A DNA stretch of 64,000 nucleotides from Sedimentibacter saalensis (GCF_007830175.1 NZ_VLKH01000002.1:124001-188000), one strand, 5' to 3'; positions 25,465-34,388 are shown, numbered from the stretch's first letter. A program made the numbers and translations. Notes: generated from the sequence alone by a model not told the origin.

Positions 25465-26076
25465 ATGAAAAGTGAAATTTCAGTAAATCAAAGAGGAAGT
25501 GCTAAAGTAATAGCAAAAGTAGGTGTATTATCAGCAGTGGCAACAGTTTTAATGTTGTTTGACTTCCCGCTGTGGTTCGCCCCTAATTTTTATCAATTGG
25601 ATTTCAGTGAGGTTCCTGTTCTTTTAGGAGCATTTGCTTTAGGACCTGCTGCCGGAGCTGCAATTGAACTGGTAAAAATTTTAATTAACTTTGTTTTAAA
25701 CGGAACTGATACAGGCGGTGTAGGCGAACTTGCAAACTTTATTATAGGATGCTCATTGGTTATTCCTGCAGGTTTTATCTACAAACATAATAAATCTTAT
25801 AAAACTGCAATCATAGGCTTTATAGCAGGAACACTGGCAATGGCAATTGCTGGAGCATTCATGAACTATTACTTGCTTCTCCCTGTTTATTCAAAAGTGT
25901 ACGGAGCTCCGGTTCAGGCTTTCATAGAAATGGGAAAAGCGATTAACCCTGCAATTACAGATTTAAAAACTTTTGTACTTTATGCAGTCGTTCCTTTCAA
26001 TGTATTCAAAGGAATTGTAGTGTCTGCAGCTGTACTACTCATTTACAAAAGAATATCACCGATACTGCACAAATAA
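25465..26076 (+). CDS. ribU: Riboflavin ECF transporter S component RibU
   Basis: 203 residues from the ATG at 25465, with AAGGAGG six bases upstream (a frame from 25438 lacks a site). Six membrane helices. RibU motifs are LMLFDFPLWFAPNFYQLDFSEVPVLLGAFALGP and the loop NGTDTGGVGELANFIIG. It captures riboflavin and works with the EcfAA'T module encoded elsewhere. The FMN riboswitch in its leader supports the substrate. Confidence 0.96.
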   Translation: MKSEISVNQRGSAKVIAKVGVLSAVATVLMLFDFPLWFAPNFYQLDFSEVPVLLGAFALGPAAGAAIELVKILINFVLNGTDTGGVGELANFIIGCSLVIPAGFIYKHNKSYKTAIIGFIAGTLAMAIAGAFMNYYLLLPVYSKVYGAPVQAFIEMGKAINPAITDLKTFVLYAVVPFNVFKGIVVSAAVLLIYKRISPILHK

Positions 26077-26087
26077 ATATATGATTT

Positions 26088-26122
26088 AAAGCCGCGTTTA
26101 TTAAAAAATGCGGCTTTTTTTG
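26088..26122 (+). terminator. Terminator after ribU
   Basis: AAAGCCGC and GCGGCTTT pair around a 14-base loop and are followed by a run of T. Confidence 0.85.
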
Positions 26123-26136
26123 TTGCTTTATTTTTC

Positions 26137-26166
26137 TTGACTGCAAAGCACATTTAATATTATAAT
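26137..26166 (+). promoter_or_regulatory. Promoter of the MFS transporter gene
   Basis: TTGACT (26137-26142), 18 bases, then TATAAT (26161-26166). GGTTAACGTTATC follows within the leader and could be an operator, but no regulator is known. Confidence 0.6.
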
Positions 26167-26220
26167 TAATTGTTGGTTAACGTTATCATGAATATGATTT
26201 ATAAATAGAGAGGAATTCTT

Positions 26221-27447
26221 ATGAAAATAAAAATTTATTCGGTTTTATACTTCCTTAATTTTTATCTGTCAGGACTTTTGATTCCTGTACTCAGTCTTCT
26301 GTTGATTGAAAAAGGCGCAACGCTTAGCAACCTGTCTATTATTTTAGGATTTTACGCTTTTACTGTTGTCTTGCTGGAACTTCCAACAGGAATCATGGCA
26401 GATTTGTTTGGGAGAAAAAAAACTTTCAGTCTTTCACTTATTATTTCAACCATAGGTTTTATAATAATATTGTTTGGAAAAGGTTTTTTGTTTATGTGCC
26501 TTGGAATTATGTTTTATGGTATCAGCAAAGCCCTGGCCTCCGGTTCCTTTGACGCTTTATTTATTGATTATTACATAGAACACAACGGAAAAGATCACCT
26601 TCACAACATAACAACAAGACTTTCAGTTCTTGAAGCACTGGGCCTTTCAGCAGGTGCTGTTTCAGGAGGTTTTTTCCCTAAAATTGCTGCTCTATACTTC
26701 CCTTCTTTAGGCGTGTATGATTTAAACCTTATTGTAAGAATTGTTTTATCACTTCTTGTCTCTTTTATGTCTATGATATATATTGTTGAAACAAAAAAAC
26801 CGGAAAAAACAGAGAGAATTTCAATCAAACAGCACGTAATTAACAGCTCTAATCTTGTGATGAAAAACACAACAGTCATATGTATTTTCATATCTGTTTT
26901 TGCAACAGGAATTTTTCTGAGTTCCCTTGAAACTTATTGGCAGCCGCATTTTATTTCACTTCTCCCTAATGATAACATGATGGGACTTTTGGGTGTTATG
27001 GCATTTTTGTACCTGGCTGCTGCAACTGTAGGAAGCATTGCTTCTAACAAATTAATTAAGAAACACAAATTAAATTCAAAAAAATTGTACTTGTTCATGA
27101 GGCTTATGATGTCATTGTTTCTTGTGGCTACATCTTTGCAGACAAAAATATATCCCTTCATTGGATTTTATTCGATTATTTATATGATGTTTGGAATGGC
27201 CAGTGTACCGGAAGGAGCAATATTAAACGGTGAAGTTCCAAATGAAATAAGAGCCAGTGTGCTTTCGGTTTATTCTTTCATATTTCAAATCGGAGGACTC
27301 TCAGGGTCTCTTATTTACAGCATTATAATAAACTATGTTTCAATACCAATAATCTGGACTATTGCAGCATGTATAATACTTGTAACTGTTCTAATAACTG
27401 CAAAGAAATTTTTATCCCATGTTCCTGAAACTATAACTGCAAAATAA
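26221..27447 (+). CDS. Major facilitator superfamily transporter
   Basis: 408 residues with 12 predicted membrane helices. The conserved loop between helices 2 and 3 is present (GIMADLFGRKKTFSLSL), as is an acidic residue in the first helices. The pattern suggests a drug or small-molecule exporter of the MFS efflux type, but the substrate is not readable. AGAGAGGAA precedes the ATG. It is monocistronic, with its own promoter and terminator. Confidence 0.88.
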   Translation: MKIKIYSVLYFLNFYLSGLLIPVLSLLLIEKGATLSNLSIILGFYAFTVVLLELPTGIMADLFGRKKTFSLSLIISTIGFIIILFGKGFLFMCLGIMFYGISKALASGSFDALFIDYYIEHNGKDHLHNITTRLSVLEALGLSAGAVSGGFFPKIAALYFPSLGVYDLNLIVRIVLSLLVSFMSMIYIVETKKPEKTERISIKQHVINSSNLVMKNTTVICIFISVFATGIFLSSLETYWQPHFISLLPNDNMMGLLGVMAFLYLAAATVGSIASNKLIKKHKLNSKKLYLFMRLMMSLFLVATSLQTKIYPFIGFYSIIYMMFGMASVPEGAILNGEVPNEIRASVLSVYSFIFQIGGLSGSLIYSIIINYVSIPIIWTIAACIILVTVLITAKKFLSHVPETITAK

Positions 27448-27477
27448 AAAAAGCTGTTTATTATAACAGCTTTTTTA
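27447..27477 (+). terminator. Terminator after the MFS gene
   Basis: AAAAAAGCTGTT, 6-base loop, AACAGCTTTTTT. The left arm starts at the stop codon. Confidence 0.88.
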
Positions 27478-27523
27478 TTGAAATTAATAGTCACATCTCA
27501 CTGTCTTTTAGCATTAATACGAC

Positions 27524-27550
27524 ACATTCTGTCAATTTGGTCATATGATA
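27524..27550 (+). promoter_or_regulatory. Possible sigma-K type promoter of the cupin gene
   Basis: AC, 16 bases, CATATGATA matches the mother-cell sigma-K form AC-N16/17-CATAnnnTA. It lies about 30 bases upstream of the cupin start codon. The same arrangement recurs upstream of the small gene at 29442. Confidence 0.4.
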
Positions 27551-27579
27551 TATTATTATTGTATGAAAGGAAGAACTAT

Positions 27580-28203
27580 ATGAACAACACTTTTAATAGA
27601 AATCCAAATTTTAATGCACCATCTTTAAATAGAAACACAATGTTTACATCTTACAATTCATATACTAATGATTATGTCAGAGATACAACTCCAATAAATT
27701 CAAATTATTACAATCAGTATATTCCCAGTGTTTACGAAAAATATGATTTAAAGAAAAATGCACATTATGCAAAAACAGAAAAAGAAATGAAGGACTATGG
27801 ACCTGAACCATTCACAGTGAACATTGAAGAAATTACAACGCAAAACAAAAATTTCCGCACTGTATTGTGGACAGGTGAACACTTGCAGCTTACTCTCATG
27901 AGCATAAATCCAGGTGAAGACATAGGACTTGAAATTCATCCTGAGCTTGATCAATTCCTTCGAATAGAAGACGGTCAGGGAATTGTTAAAATGGGTGATA
28001 ATGAGAATAACTTGGATTACCAGGAGGATGTGTTCGAGGATTTTGCATTTATAATACCTGCAGGCAAATGGCACAATATTTTAAATACAGGCACAAAGGC
28101 GCTTAAGTTATATTCTATTTATGCTCCCCCTCAGCATCCTTACGGCACAGTCCATAGAACTAAAGAAGATGCAATGGCTGCTGAAGAAAATCACAGCCAT
28201 TAA
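27580..28203 (+). CDS. Cupin-domain protein with an Asn/Tyr-rich N-terminal extension
   Basis: 207 residues from the ATG at 27580 (AAAGGAAG upstream). Residues 1-70 are low-complexity, rich in Asn, Tyr, Ser and Thr. Residues about 75-190 are a small cupin: GLEIHPELDQFLRIEDGQG and FIIPAGKWHNILNTG are the two metal-site motifs, and LYSIYAPPQHPYGTVHRTKEDA is the common clostridial ending. The Asn/Tyr-rich start and the sigma-K-like promoter suggest a spore-surface protein; that is inference. It probably shares a transcript with the GH18 gene. Confidence 0.82.
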   Translation: MNNTFNRNPNFNAPSLNRNTMFTSYNSYTNDYVRDTTPINSNYYNQYIPSVYEKYDLKKNAHYAKTEKEMKDYGPEPFTVNIEEITTQNKNFRTVLWTGEHLQLTLMSINPGEDIGLEIHPELDQFLRIEDGQGIVKMGDNENNLDYQEDVFEDFAFIIPAGKWHNILNTGTKALKLYSIYAPPQHPYGTVHRTKEDAMAAEENHSH

Positions 28204-28260
28204 AATATTGTCAATTTAACTACCTGCAACATATCTTATAAGAGGAGGTGAAGTAAATAA

Positions 28261-29262
28261 ATGTATAATATACGAGCTTCACAATACGGACCAATAATAG
28301 TGAACGGTTATGCATACCCATTTATCAATCAATCGGTTTTTCAGCAATGGACAAATAACATGACATATGTATCTTCTTTCAGTTATGGATTTAACAGAAA
28401 TGGAGATTTGATTCCATTATTTGACGAGAGTTTAATACAGACAGCATACAGAAACCGCGTAGCGCCTATCATGACATTGACTCCGTTAGATGAAGCTGGA
28501 AATTTCAGCAATGAACTGGCCAGCTATGTATTAAATAATGAAGTTTCAAGAAATAGATTGATAAATAATATTTTCAACACTGTCATAAGAAAGGATTATT
28601 ATGGTGTGGATTTTGACTTCGAGTTTTTGTTTGCTGATGATGCTGACGAATATGTAGAGTTAGTAAGGCAGATGCAGCAAAGGCTTAATCCCATAGGAGC
28701 TGTGACATTGGTTGCTCTGGCACCAAAGACTTACACTGAACAACCGGGGTTGTTATATGAAGGTCATGACTACAGAGGTCTTGGAGAAGCAGCAGATTTA
28801 TCGCTTCTGATGACTTATGAATGGGGCTACACCTACGGTCCTCCTATGGCTGTTGCTCCCATAAACAATGTGCGACAGGTACTGGAGTACGGCATAACTC
28901 AGATACCACCCAATAAAATATTAATGGGAATTCCAAACTATGGTTATGATTGGACACTGCCATTTGTACAGGGGCAATCTGTTGCTGAAAATCTTTCAAA
29001 TCCGGAAGCAGTAGCAAGAGCGGCAAGCGTCGGAGCACAAATCCAATTTGATGAAACTGCTCAAACACCATTTTATGAATATACGGATAGTCAGGGACGA
29101 CAGCATGTAGTATGGTTTGAAGATGAAAGAAGCTTAAGAGCAAAGCTTGAACTTGTAAATGAATACGGTCTGGCAGGAGTAAGCTTCTGGACAGTAATGA
29201 ACCCGTTTCCTGCTGCCACAAAATTGTTAAATGAAATGTATGATGTTGTTAAGGTTATCTAG
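28261..29262 (+). CDS. Glycoside hydrolase family 18 protein (YaaH/SleL catalytic domain, no LysM)
   Basis: 333 residues forming one GH18 barrel. The catalytic DxDxE motif is complete at D117, D119, E121 (YYGVDFDFEFL). LLMTYEWGYTYGPPMAVAPI and GIPNYGYDWTLPF match spore-cortex-lytic YaaH/SleL enzymes, which are N-acetylglucosaminidases on cortex fragments. Bacillus relatives carry N-terminal LysM repeats; here they are absent and no signal peptide is seen, as expected for a protein put on the spore from the mother cell. AGAGGAGG precedes the ATG. Confidence 0.9.
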   Translation: MYNIRASQYGPIIVNGYAYPFINQSVFQQWTNNMTYVSSFSYGFNRNGDLIPLFDESLIQTAYRNRVAPIMTLTPLDEAGNFSNELASYVLNNEVSRNRLINNIFNTVIRKDYYGVDFDFEFLFADDADEYVELVRQMQQRLNPIGAVTLVALAPKTYTEQPGLLYEGHDYRGLGEAADLSLLMTYEWGYTYGPPMAVAPINNVRQVLEYGITQIPPNKILMGIPNYGYDWTLPFVQGQSVAENLSNPEAVARAASVGAQIQFDETAQTPFYEYTDSQGRQHVVWFEDERSLRAKLELVNEYGLAGVSFWTVMNPFPAATKLLNEMYDVVKVI

Positions 29263-29284
29263 AAAATTTTAAATGATAAAATAA

Positions 29285-29312
29285 AAAAGTCCGAGAAATC
29301 TCGGACTTTTAT
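29285..29312. terminator. Bidirectional terminator between GH18 gene and small convergent gene
   Basis: AAAAGTCCGAGA and TCTCGGACTTTT pair over 12 bp with A/T runs on both sides. It serves both converging transcripts. Confidence 0.88.
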
Positions 29313-29316
29313 TTAA

Positions 29317-29442
29317 CTAATCACAAATTCCGTTGTCACACATGCAAAATAGAACAACCAATAGCAAGAAGAAAAACAACAATGTTGATCCATCTCCTAA
29401 AAATCCGCCTATTCCGCCTATATTATCTCTGTTGCATCCCAT
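29317..29442 (-). CDS. 41-residue small membrane protein, sporulation type (YjcZ-like)
   Basis: Reads MGCNRDNIGGIGGFLGDGST, a hydrophobic helix of about 13 residues (LLFFFLLLVVLFC), then MCDNGICD and TAG. GGGAGG lies 7 bases before the ATG, a terminator follows directly, and a sigma-K-like promoter is upstream. The Gly-rich start, single helix and Cys/Asp tail resemble the tiny YjcZ-family proteins of spore formers. Function unknown. Confidence 0.7.
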   Translation of the reverse strand: MGCNRDNIGGIGGFLGDGSTLLFFFLLLVVLFCMCDNGICD

Positions 29443-29473
29443 GTTTAAACCTCCCAAATAAATTATTTTAACT

Positions 29474-29500
29474 TATTATATGAGTGGTGGTTTTTCTTGT
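29474..29500 (-). promoter_or_regulatory. Possible sigma-K/sigma-E type promoter of the small membrane protein
   Basis: On the minus strand AC, 16 bases, CATATAATA fits AC-N16-CATAnnnTA, about 32 bases before the start codon. Confidence 0.4.
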
Positions 29501-29519
29501 TACATAGAATCATAGTAAT

Positions 29520-30383
29520 TTATTTCTTCTTCACAGGAATCCAGACTTCGCTGTAAGCATAATCTTTTAATTTCTCATCCATTTTAGTAAAAGAAAATGT
29601 TGGGACATTAATAACCTCGTAATTTGAAGAAGGAAGCCATTCAGAATATACTTTTGCCATAGTTTCCTGTAATGTGGAAGGAAACGGTCCTTCATTTGGG
29701 AATACGGCCCAGGTACATGGTTCTACATGCACTATATCTAAATGTTCACTTATATTATTTTCAGTTGTTAAAACACCTATGAGGTGTGTTAATTCCCCCT
29801 CTTCTTTTAAAAAGTCAGCATCTGCATCATAAGAAGCATTGACAATTTCACAAGGCTCCATGTTTTGCAGAGAATGCATTTCTTCTTTTTGTTCTTTTGT
29901 TATGCTCATTGCAAGTTTTAAAATTTCATTGTTGACACCTTCAAATTGCATGGGTACGCGCTTGCTCACTCCCACTAGATTAAATGCTGGTTTTTCTTCA
30001 ATTCTAAATTCCATAGATATTCCTCCCTTAACGGTTATTATGAATGAAAGCTTAGGAAATGACTTGCTAACGCCTGTTTTTGTTACATCGGATGGTAAAA
30101 ATCCACTCCATTTTTTAAATGCTCTTGTGAAGCCGTCCAATGACTGATATCCAAATTTATATGCAACATCTGTCACCTTTTCTCCCTTTAACAAATCCTT
30201 ATTTGCTTCTGACAATTTTCTGTTTTTGATATATTCGTTAAGAGTCATACCTGAAAGATAAAAAAATATCTTTCTGAAGTGATAATCAGAAACACCGGCA
30301 TATTCGGAAATTATTTCAAGAGATAAATCATCTGTTAAATGCTCATCAATATAGTCCATCACCTGATTTAATTCTTTTAGCAT
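29520..30383 (-). CDS. AraC-family regulator with GyrI-like effector domain
   Basis: 287 residues from the ATG at 30383 (AGGAGGG upstream). The N-terminal AraC DNA-binding domain (about 1-105) has two helix-turn-helix units, including LSLEIISEYAGVSDYHFRKIFF and VTDVAYKFGYQSLDGFTRAFKKWSGFLPSD. The C-terminal GyrI-like/bacterial-transcription-activator effector domain begins at EFRIEEKPAFNLVGVSKR. This architecture resembles Rob and the drug-responsive regulators. No obvious target lies next to it. Confidence 0.9.
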   Translation of the reverse strand: MLKELNQVMDYIDEHLTDDLSLEIISEYAGVSDYHFRKIFFYLSGMTLNEYIKNRKLSEANKDLLKGEKVTDVAYKFGYQSLDGFTRAFKKWSGFLPSDVTKTGVSKSFPKLSFIITVKGGISMEFRIEEKPAFNLVGVSKRVPMQFEGVNNEILKLAMSITKEQKEEMHSLQNMEPCEIVNASYDADADFLKEEGELTHLIGVLTTENNISEHLDIVHVEPCTWAVFPNEGPFPSTLQETMAKVYSEWLPSSNYEVINVPTFSFTKMDEKLKDYAYSEVWIPVKKK

Positions 30384-30468
30384 TGTTTCCCTCCTTTTCA
30401 TGTCTACATAATACCAAAGCTACTTTATTAATGCTCGACATTTCTACTACAAAAATTATCGGATATAT

Positions 30469-30498
30469 TAAAAAACACCCGATAACAATCGAGTGTTT
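30469..30498 (-). terminator. Terminator after rnpB
   Basis: AAACACTCGAT and ATCGGGTGTTT form 11 bp (one G-U pair) around a 4-base loop, with T6 after it on the minus strand. Confidence 0.85.
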
Positions 30499-30512
30499 AA
30501 GTTCGTTTTGGT

Positions 30513-30843
30513 GAGTAAATACATAAGCCGAGTTCTGTATTAAACAGTCATCTATCTACGCCTGCCGTTACCGGCAGACTCCAGCAACCTACCATTTGGA
30601 CTGTGACGAGCAGCCACTCTACGGTCCGTTCTTGGTCTTGCTCCAGGTGGGGTTTACATAGCCAATTAGTCGCCTAATTGCTGGTGAGCTCTTACCTCGC
30701 CTTTCCATCCTTACCGCTTGCGCGGCGGTCTCTTTCTGTTGCACTATCCTTAAGGTCACCCTCACTGGGTATTACCCAGCACCCTGCTCTGTGGAGCTCG
30801 GACTTTCCTCATGCATTGCTGCATGCGACTGTATAATTTACTC
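30513..30843 (-). ncRNA. rnpB: RNase P RNA
   Basis: About 331 bases. The ends pair as helix P1 (GAGTAAAT / ATTTACTC). The conserved cores are present: GAGGAAAGTCCGAGCTCC near the 5' end, CAGGGTGCTGGGTAATACCC, GAAAGAGACCGCC, GGTAAGGATGGAAAGG, and near the 3' end ACAGAACTCGGCTTA. This is the catalytic RNA that matures tRNA 5' ends. It has its own promoter and terminator. Confidence 0.97.
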
Positions 30844-30849
30844 TATGTT

Positions 30850-30878
30850 ATAATACAGTATTTTTCATTTGTTGTCAA
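30850..30878 (-). promoter_or_regulatory. Promoter of rnpB
   Basis: TTGACA (30873-30878), 17 bases, then TATTAT (30850-30855) on the minus strand, with the RNA starting 6-7 bases downstream. Confidence 0.85.
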
Positions 30879-30906
30879 ATGAATTATTAACCATTACTGT
30901 CATTTA

Positions 30907-32838
30907 TTATTTTAAGTTATCAAGTTTTTTAAGCCACAGATTGTATGAAGCATCGCTTGGCATTCTCCAGTCACCCCTCGGGGAAAGAGATACTGAACCA
31001 ACTTTTACACCATCAGGCATACATGAACGTTTAAACTGTTGAGTAAAAAATCTTTTGTAGAATTTCTTCAGAGTTTCAAGAATTACTTCATCAGAAAATT
31101 CACCCTTGAATGCTTTTCTTGCAAGAAAATATATTTTTTCAGGCTCATAGCCATTACGCATCATGTTGTATAGGAAAAAGTCATTAAGGTCGTATGAACC
31201 AACTGCTTTTTCAGTGAACTGCTGAATATTTCCTTCTTTGTCAGGAGGCAGAAGTTCCGGGCTTACAGGTGTATCACACACATCAAGAAGCGCAGTCTTT
31301 ATGTCCCCTTCTGTTTCTTCATCAGCATACCATTTAACAAGGTATCTTACCAGAGTCTTAGGAATGCTTGAGTTTACTCCGTACATGGACATGTGGTCTC
31401 CGTTGTATGTGCACCATCCAAGTGCAAGCTCTGACAAGTCTCCTGTTCCTACAACTATTCCGTCTTCCTTGTTTGCAATATCCATCAAAATCTGTGTTCT
31501 TTCCCTTGCCTGGGAATTTTCATATGTTATATCGTGAACATCCATACTGTGTTCTATATCCTTGAAATGTTGAATGCATGCATCCTTTATAGAAATTTCC
31601 TTCAGTGTCACCCCAAGTTCTTTCATGAGGGTAACAGCATTGTTGTATGTCCTGCTTGTTGTTCCAAAACCCGGCATGGTTACTGCAATGATGTTCTTTA
31701 ATGGCAGGTGGAGCTTTTTAAAGGCTTCAACAGTAACAATAAGAGCAAGAGTGCTGTCAAGTCCACCGGATATTCCAACAACAGATTTTTGCGAACCGAT
31801 TTTTTTCATTCGCTGATATAGTCCGGTTGATTGAATGTTTAGTATTTCTTTGCAGCGTTTGTCTCTTTCTTCCCTGTTTGAAGGAACAAATGGCCTTGAA
31901 TCAATATATCTTTCTATTTTTTCATTTTCGCTGTATCCAAGATCAAAATAAATATTTTCATAATCAAGTTTGTTGTTCTTACCCATGTATGTGTTGAATT
32001 TCACACGATCATTCATGAGTTTTTCAAGGTCAATATCACAAATCACAATACTATCTTCATCAGAAAATCTGTTTTCTTTTAATATAGCTCCGTTTTCAGC
32101 AATTATTGCGTGTCCTGAAAATACAACGTCAGTTGTACTTTCACTTTGTCCTGCAGAACAATATGCGTAAGCAGTGATGCATTTTGCAGACTGAACTTTC
32201 ACAATATCTGTTCTGTAATCATTTTTAGCTATGGTTTCATTGCTGGCAGACATGTTCAATATAAGATTTGCGCCTTGAAGAGTGTGAAAGGAGCTTGGTG
32301 GAATGTTGACCCATAAATCCTCACAGACATCTATTCCAATGCATAAATTTGATAAATTGTCCTTGAAAAGAATGTTCTCATTGAAAGGAACACTTTGTCC
32401 GCATAACATGACACGGCTGCTTATTCTTGAAATTGAAGAAGCAAACCATCTTTTTTCATAAAATTCATTGTAATTTGGAATGTATGTCTTGGGAACTGCT
32501 CCAAGAATTTTACCATTTGTGAAAACTACGGCACAGTTAAAAAGCTGATTGTCTGCCTTCACAGGCATTCCAACAGCTATGACAGCATCAAGGTCTTTTG
32601 TTTGTTCAAGTAATGTAACAAGTGCTTCTTCTGCTCCTGAAATAAGTGTTTTTTGATTGAACAAATCTGCACAAGTGTAACCTGTAACAGAGAGTTCAGG
32701 AAACAAAATTACTTTTGCCTTGTCTATTACTGCTGCTCTTCTGGCCATTTCAGCGATTTCTTTAGCATTATAATCCGGATCTGCCACTTTTACAGCAGGC
32801 ACAGCTGCTGCTACTCTAATGTATTCAAAGCTTTTCAT
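30907..32838 (-). CDS. nadE: Glutamine-dependent NAD+ synthase
   Basis: 643 residues. The N-terminal nitrilase-like glutaminase domain (about 1-300) has the triad: Glu in LFPELSVTGY, Lys in VPKTYIPNYNEFYEKRWF and Cys in IGIDVCEDLWV. The C-terminal ATP-pyrophosphatase domain has SGGLDSTLAL, and VGTGDLSELALGWCTYNGDHMS binds deamido-NAD. The two-domain form uses glutamine, not free ammonia. It lies 10 bases after nif3. Confidence 0.97.
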   Translation of the reverse strand: MKSFEYIRVAAAVPAVKVADPDYNAKEIAEMARRAAVIDKAKVILFPELSVTGYTCADLFNQKTLISGAEEALVTLLEQTKDLDAVIAVGMPVKADNQLFNCAVVFTNGKILGAVPKTYIPNYNEFYEKRWFASSISRISSRVMLCGQSVPFNENILFKDNLSNLCIGIDVCEDLWVNIPPSSFHTLQGANLILNMSASNETIAKNDYRTDIVKVQSAKCITAYAYCSAGQSESTTDVVFSGHAIIAENGAILKENRFSDEDSIVICDIDLEKLMNDRVKFNTYMGKNNKLDYENIYFDLGYSENEKIERYIDSRPFVPSNREERDKRCKEILNIQSTGLYQRMKKIGSQKSVVGISGGLDSTLALIVTVEAFKKLHLPLKNIIAVTMPGFGTTSRTYNNAVTLMKELGVTLKEISIKDACIQHFKDIEHSMDVHDITYENSQARERTQILMDIANKEDGIVVGTGDLSELALGWCTYNGDHMSMYGVNSSIPKTLVRYLVKWYADEETEGDIKTALLDVCDTPVSPELLPPDKEGNIQQFTEKAVGSYDLNDFFLYNMMRNGYEPEKIYFLARKAFKGEFSDEVILETLKKFYKRFFTQQFKRSCMPDGVKVGSVSLSPRGDWRMPSDASYNLWLKKLDNLK

Positions 32839-32848
32839 GTCATTACCT

Positions 32849-33628
32849 CTATATTATTATTTCTTCTACAGTGTTTGTTTCATAAATTATAACATTAAGA
32901 TCAGAATGTTTCTCAATTTTCGCTTTTATCAATTCCATCACAGGAAATTCAGTGTTATAGTGCCCAGCATCTATGATGCATAAATTATTTTTAAGAGCTG
33001 TTTGAGCCTGGTGATATTTAATATCTCCTGTTATGTACACGTGGGCACCTTTTTTTGCTGCATCAGGAATAAAATCGCTGCCGCTTCCCCCGCAAAATGC
33101 TGCCGTGCTTACTTTTAAATGTTTGTCCGGTGTGTATAATTTTATCATGCTGCAGTTAAGTGATTGTTTAACTTTCTTTGTAAATTCTAGGATTCCTGTT
33201 TCTTCTATGTCTCCAACGCCGCCGTAACCGCTGCCGTCTTCATTTATCTCATGCAGAACACTGCAGTTATTAATGTTTAATATATCAGCTAAAGCCCGGG
33301 TTACTCCCATATCAGCCATGTCGAGGCTCGTGTGCATGCTGTATACGTTTATGTTGTTTTGAATTAATAATTTGATTATTTTTCCGTCATAACTGTTTAA
33401 GTCAATTGATTTTATGGAATCAAACAAAAATGGATGGTGGGCAAGAATTAAATCAACATTTTTGTCTTTTGCGTATTTTACAGCATTTAAATCCAAGTCA
33501 AGAGTTAACATAACTGTTTTTATGTTACAATCCATGTTGCCTATCTGCAGTCCGCTGTTGTCCCAATCTTCCTGTTTTTTCAACTTTAAAGAGTCTTCCA
33601 GCAATTTAATAATTTCATGAAATTTAAT
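32849..33628 (-). CDS. Nif3-like dinuclear metal centre protein (YqfO family), probable ATT start
   Basis: About 259 residues. Metal-binding histidines are in LILAHHPFLFDSIKSID, MHTSLDMAD, and near the C-terminus VYITGDIKYHQAQTA and IDAGHYNTE. The first standard start codon is TTG at 33604, which lacks a ribosome binding site and cuts off the first conserved helix. Upstream in-frame codons read IKFHEIIKLLED, which matches the family N-terminus, back to ATT at 33628, with GGGAG ten bases upstream. The ATT overlaps the trmK stop. The trmK-nif3 pair next to rpoD is conserved in Firmicutes. Function in the cell unknown. Confidence 0.85.
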   Translation of the reverse strand: MKFHEIIKLLEDSLKLKKQEDWDNSGLQIGNMDCNIKTVMLTLDLDLNAVKYAKDKNVDLILAHHPFLFDSIKSIDLNSYDGKIIKLLIQNNINVYSMHTSLDMADMGVTRALADILNINNCSVLHEINEDGSGYGGVGDIEETGILEFTKKVKQSLNCSMIKLYTPDKHLKVSTAAFCGGSGSDFIPDAAKKGAHVYITGDIKYHQAQTALKNNLCIIDAGHYNTEFPVMELIKAKIEKHSDLNVIIYETNTVEEIII

Positions 33629-34301
33629 AAGACATCAGCTCCCTTATTTTATTGTTTTTATCTTTTAGTACATTTATTTTTTCATTATATTCCTCATTGC
33701 TGTTTTTTTCAATACTTGCAATTATATTTTCATTTGTCTTAAGAACCTTTTTAAGATATTCATGCATGAGAGGGTCTTTCTTTTCAATGAGATGGCTGCT
33801 GAACTCGTAAAAAATTTCATCTGGTTTTTCAGCTGCACCCGGTATTGCCTTTATGATAAAATAGTAGTGGTGGTATTCCTTAACAATTTTCTCGTCTTCA
33901 ATAACAAATCCATTTTCATACAGATATTTTCTTAATACTTCAACTGCTGACATAGGCTGAAGAACAAGTTCACGAGCATTAAGTGCAGTTATTTTTGAAG
34001 TTTCAATAATTCCTGAAATTAAATCTCCTCCCATTCCTGCTATTATCAATAATTCAGCTTCATGTTCACCAAGGACTTCAAGTCCGCTTCCAAGTCTGAA
34101 ATCACACCTGTGGGATAATCCTTTTGCTGTAAGATATTCCGTAGCCCTTTTTAACGGACCGTGATTTAAATCTGTTGCAATGACATTTTGGCATGTGTCA
34201 TCAGAGAGCAGCATTTCTGCCACATAACCATGGTCTGTACCAATGTCCGCAGCAGTACCGCACTTTATACACATTGATTTAATACATTCTAATCGGTTCA
34301 T
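33624..34301 (-). CDS. trmK: tRNA (adenine(22)-N1)-methyltransferase TrmK
   Basis: 225 residues. SAM site ADIGTDHGYVAEML near residues 18-31, ATDLNHGPLKRA, and the family motifs LIIAGMGGDLISGII and LVLQPMSAVEVLRKYLYENGF. It methylates N1 of A22 in tRNAs with position-22 adenine. GGAGG is four bases from the ATG. Located beside rpoD, as yqfN is in Bacillus. Confidence 0.95.
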   Translation of the reverse strand: MNRLECIKSMCIKCGTAADIGTDHGYVAEMLLSDDTCQNVIATDLNHGPLKRATEYLTAKGLSHRCDFRLGSGLEVLGEHEAELLIIAGMGGDLISGIIETSKITALNARELVLQPMSAVEVLRKYLYENGFVIEDEKIVKEYHHYYFIIKAIPGAAEKPDEIFYEFSSHLIEKKDPLMHEYLKKVLKTNENIIASIEKNSNEEYNEKINVLKDKNNKIRELMSY

Positions 34302-34388
34302 AACGCCTCCGCTTTGTTAATTGAGAATTAAGAGTTATTGTAAAAATTTATTCGAAGAAAAAATCAGACTATTGATAAACTTTGACGC

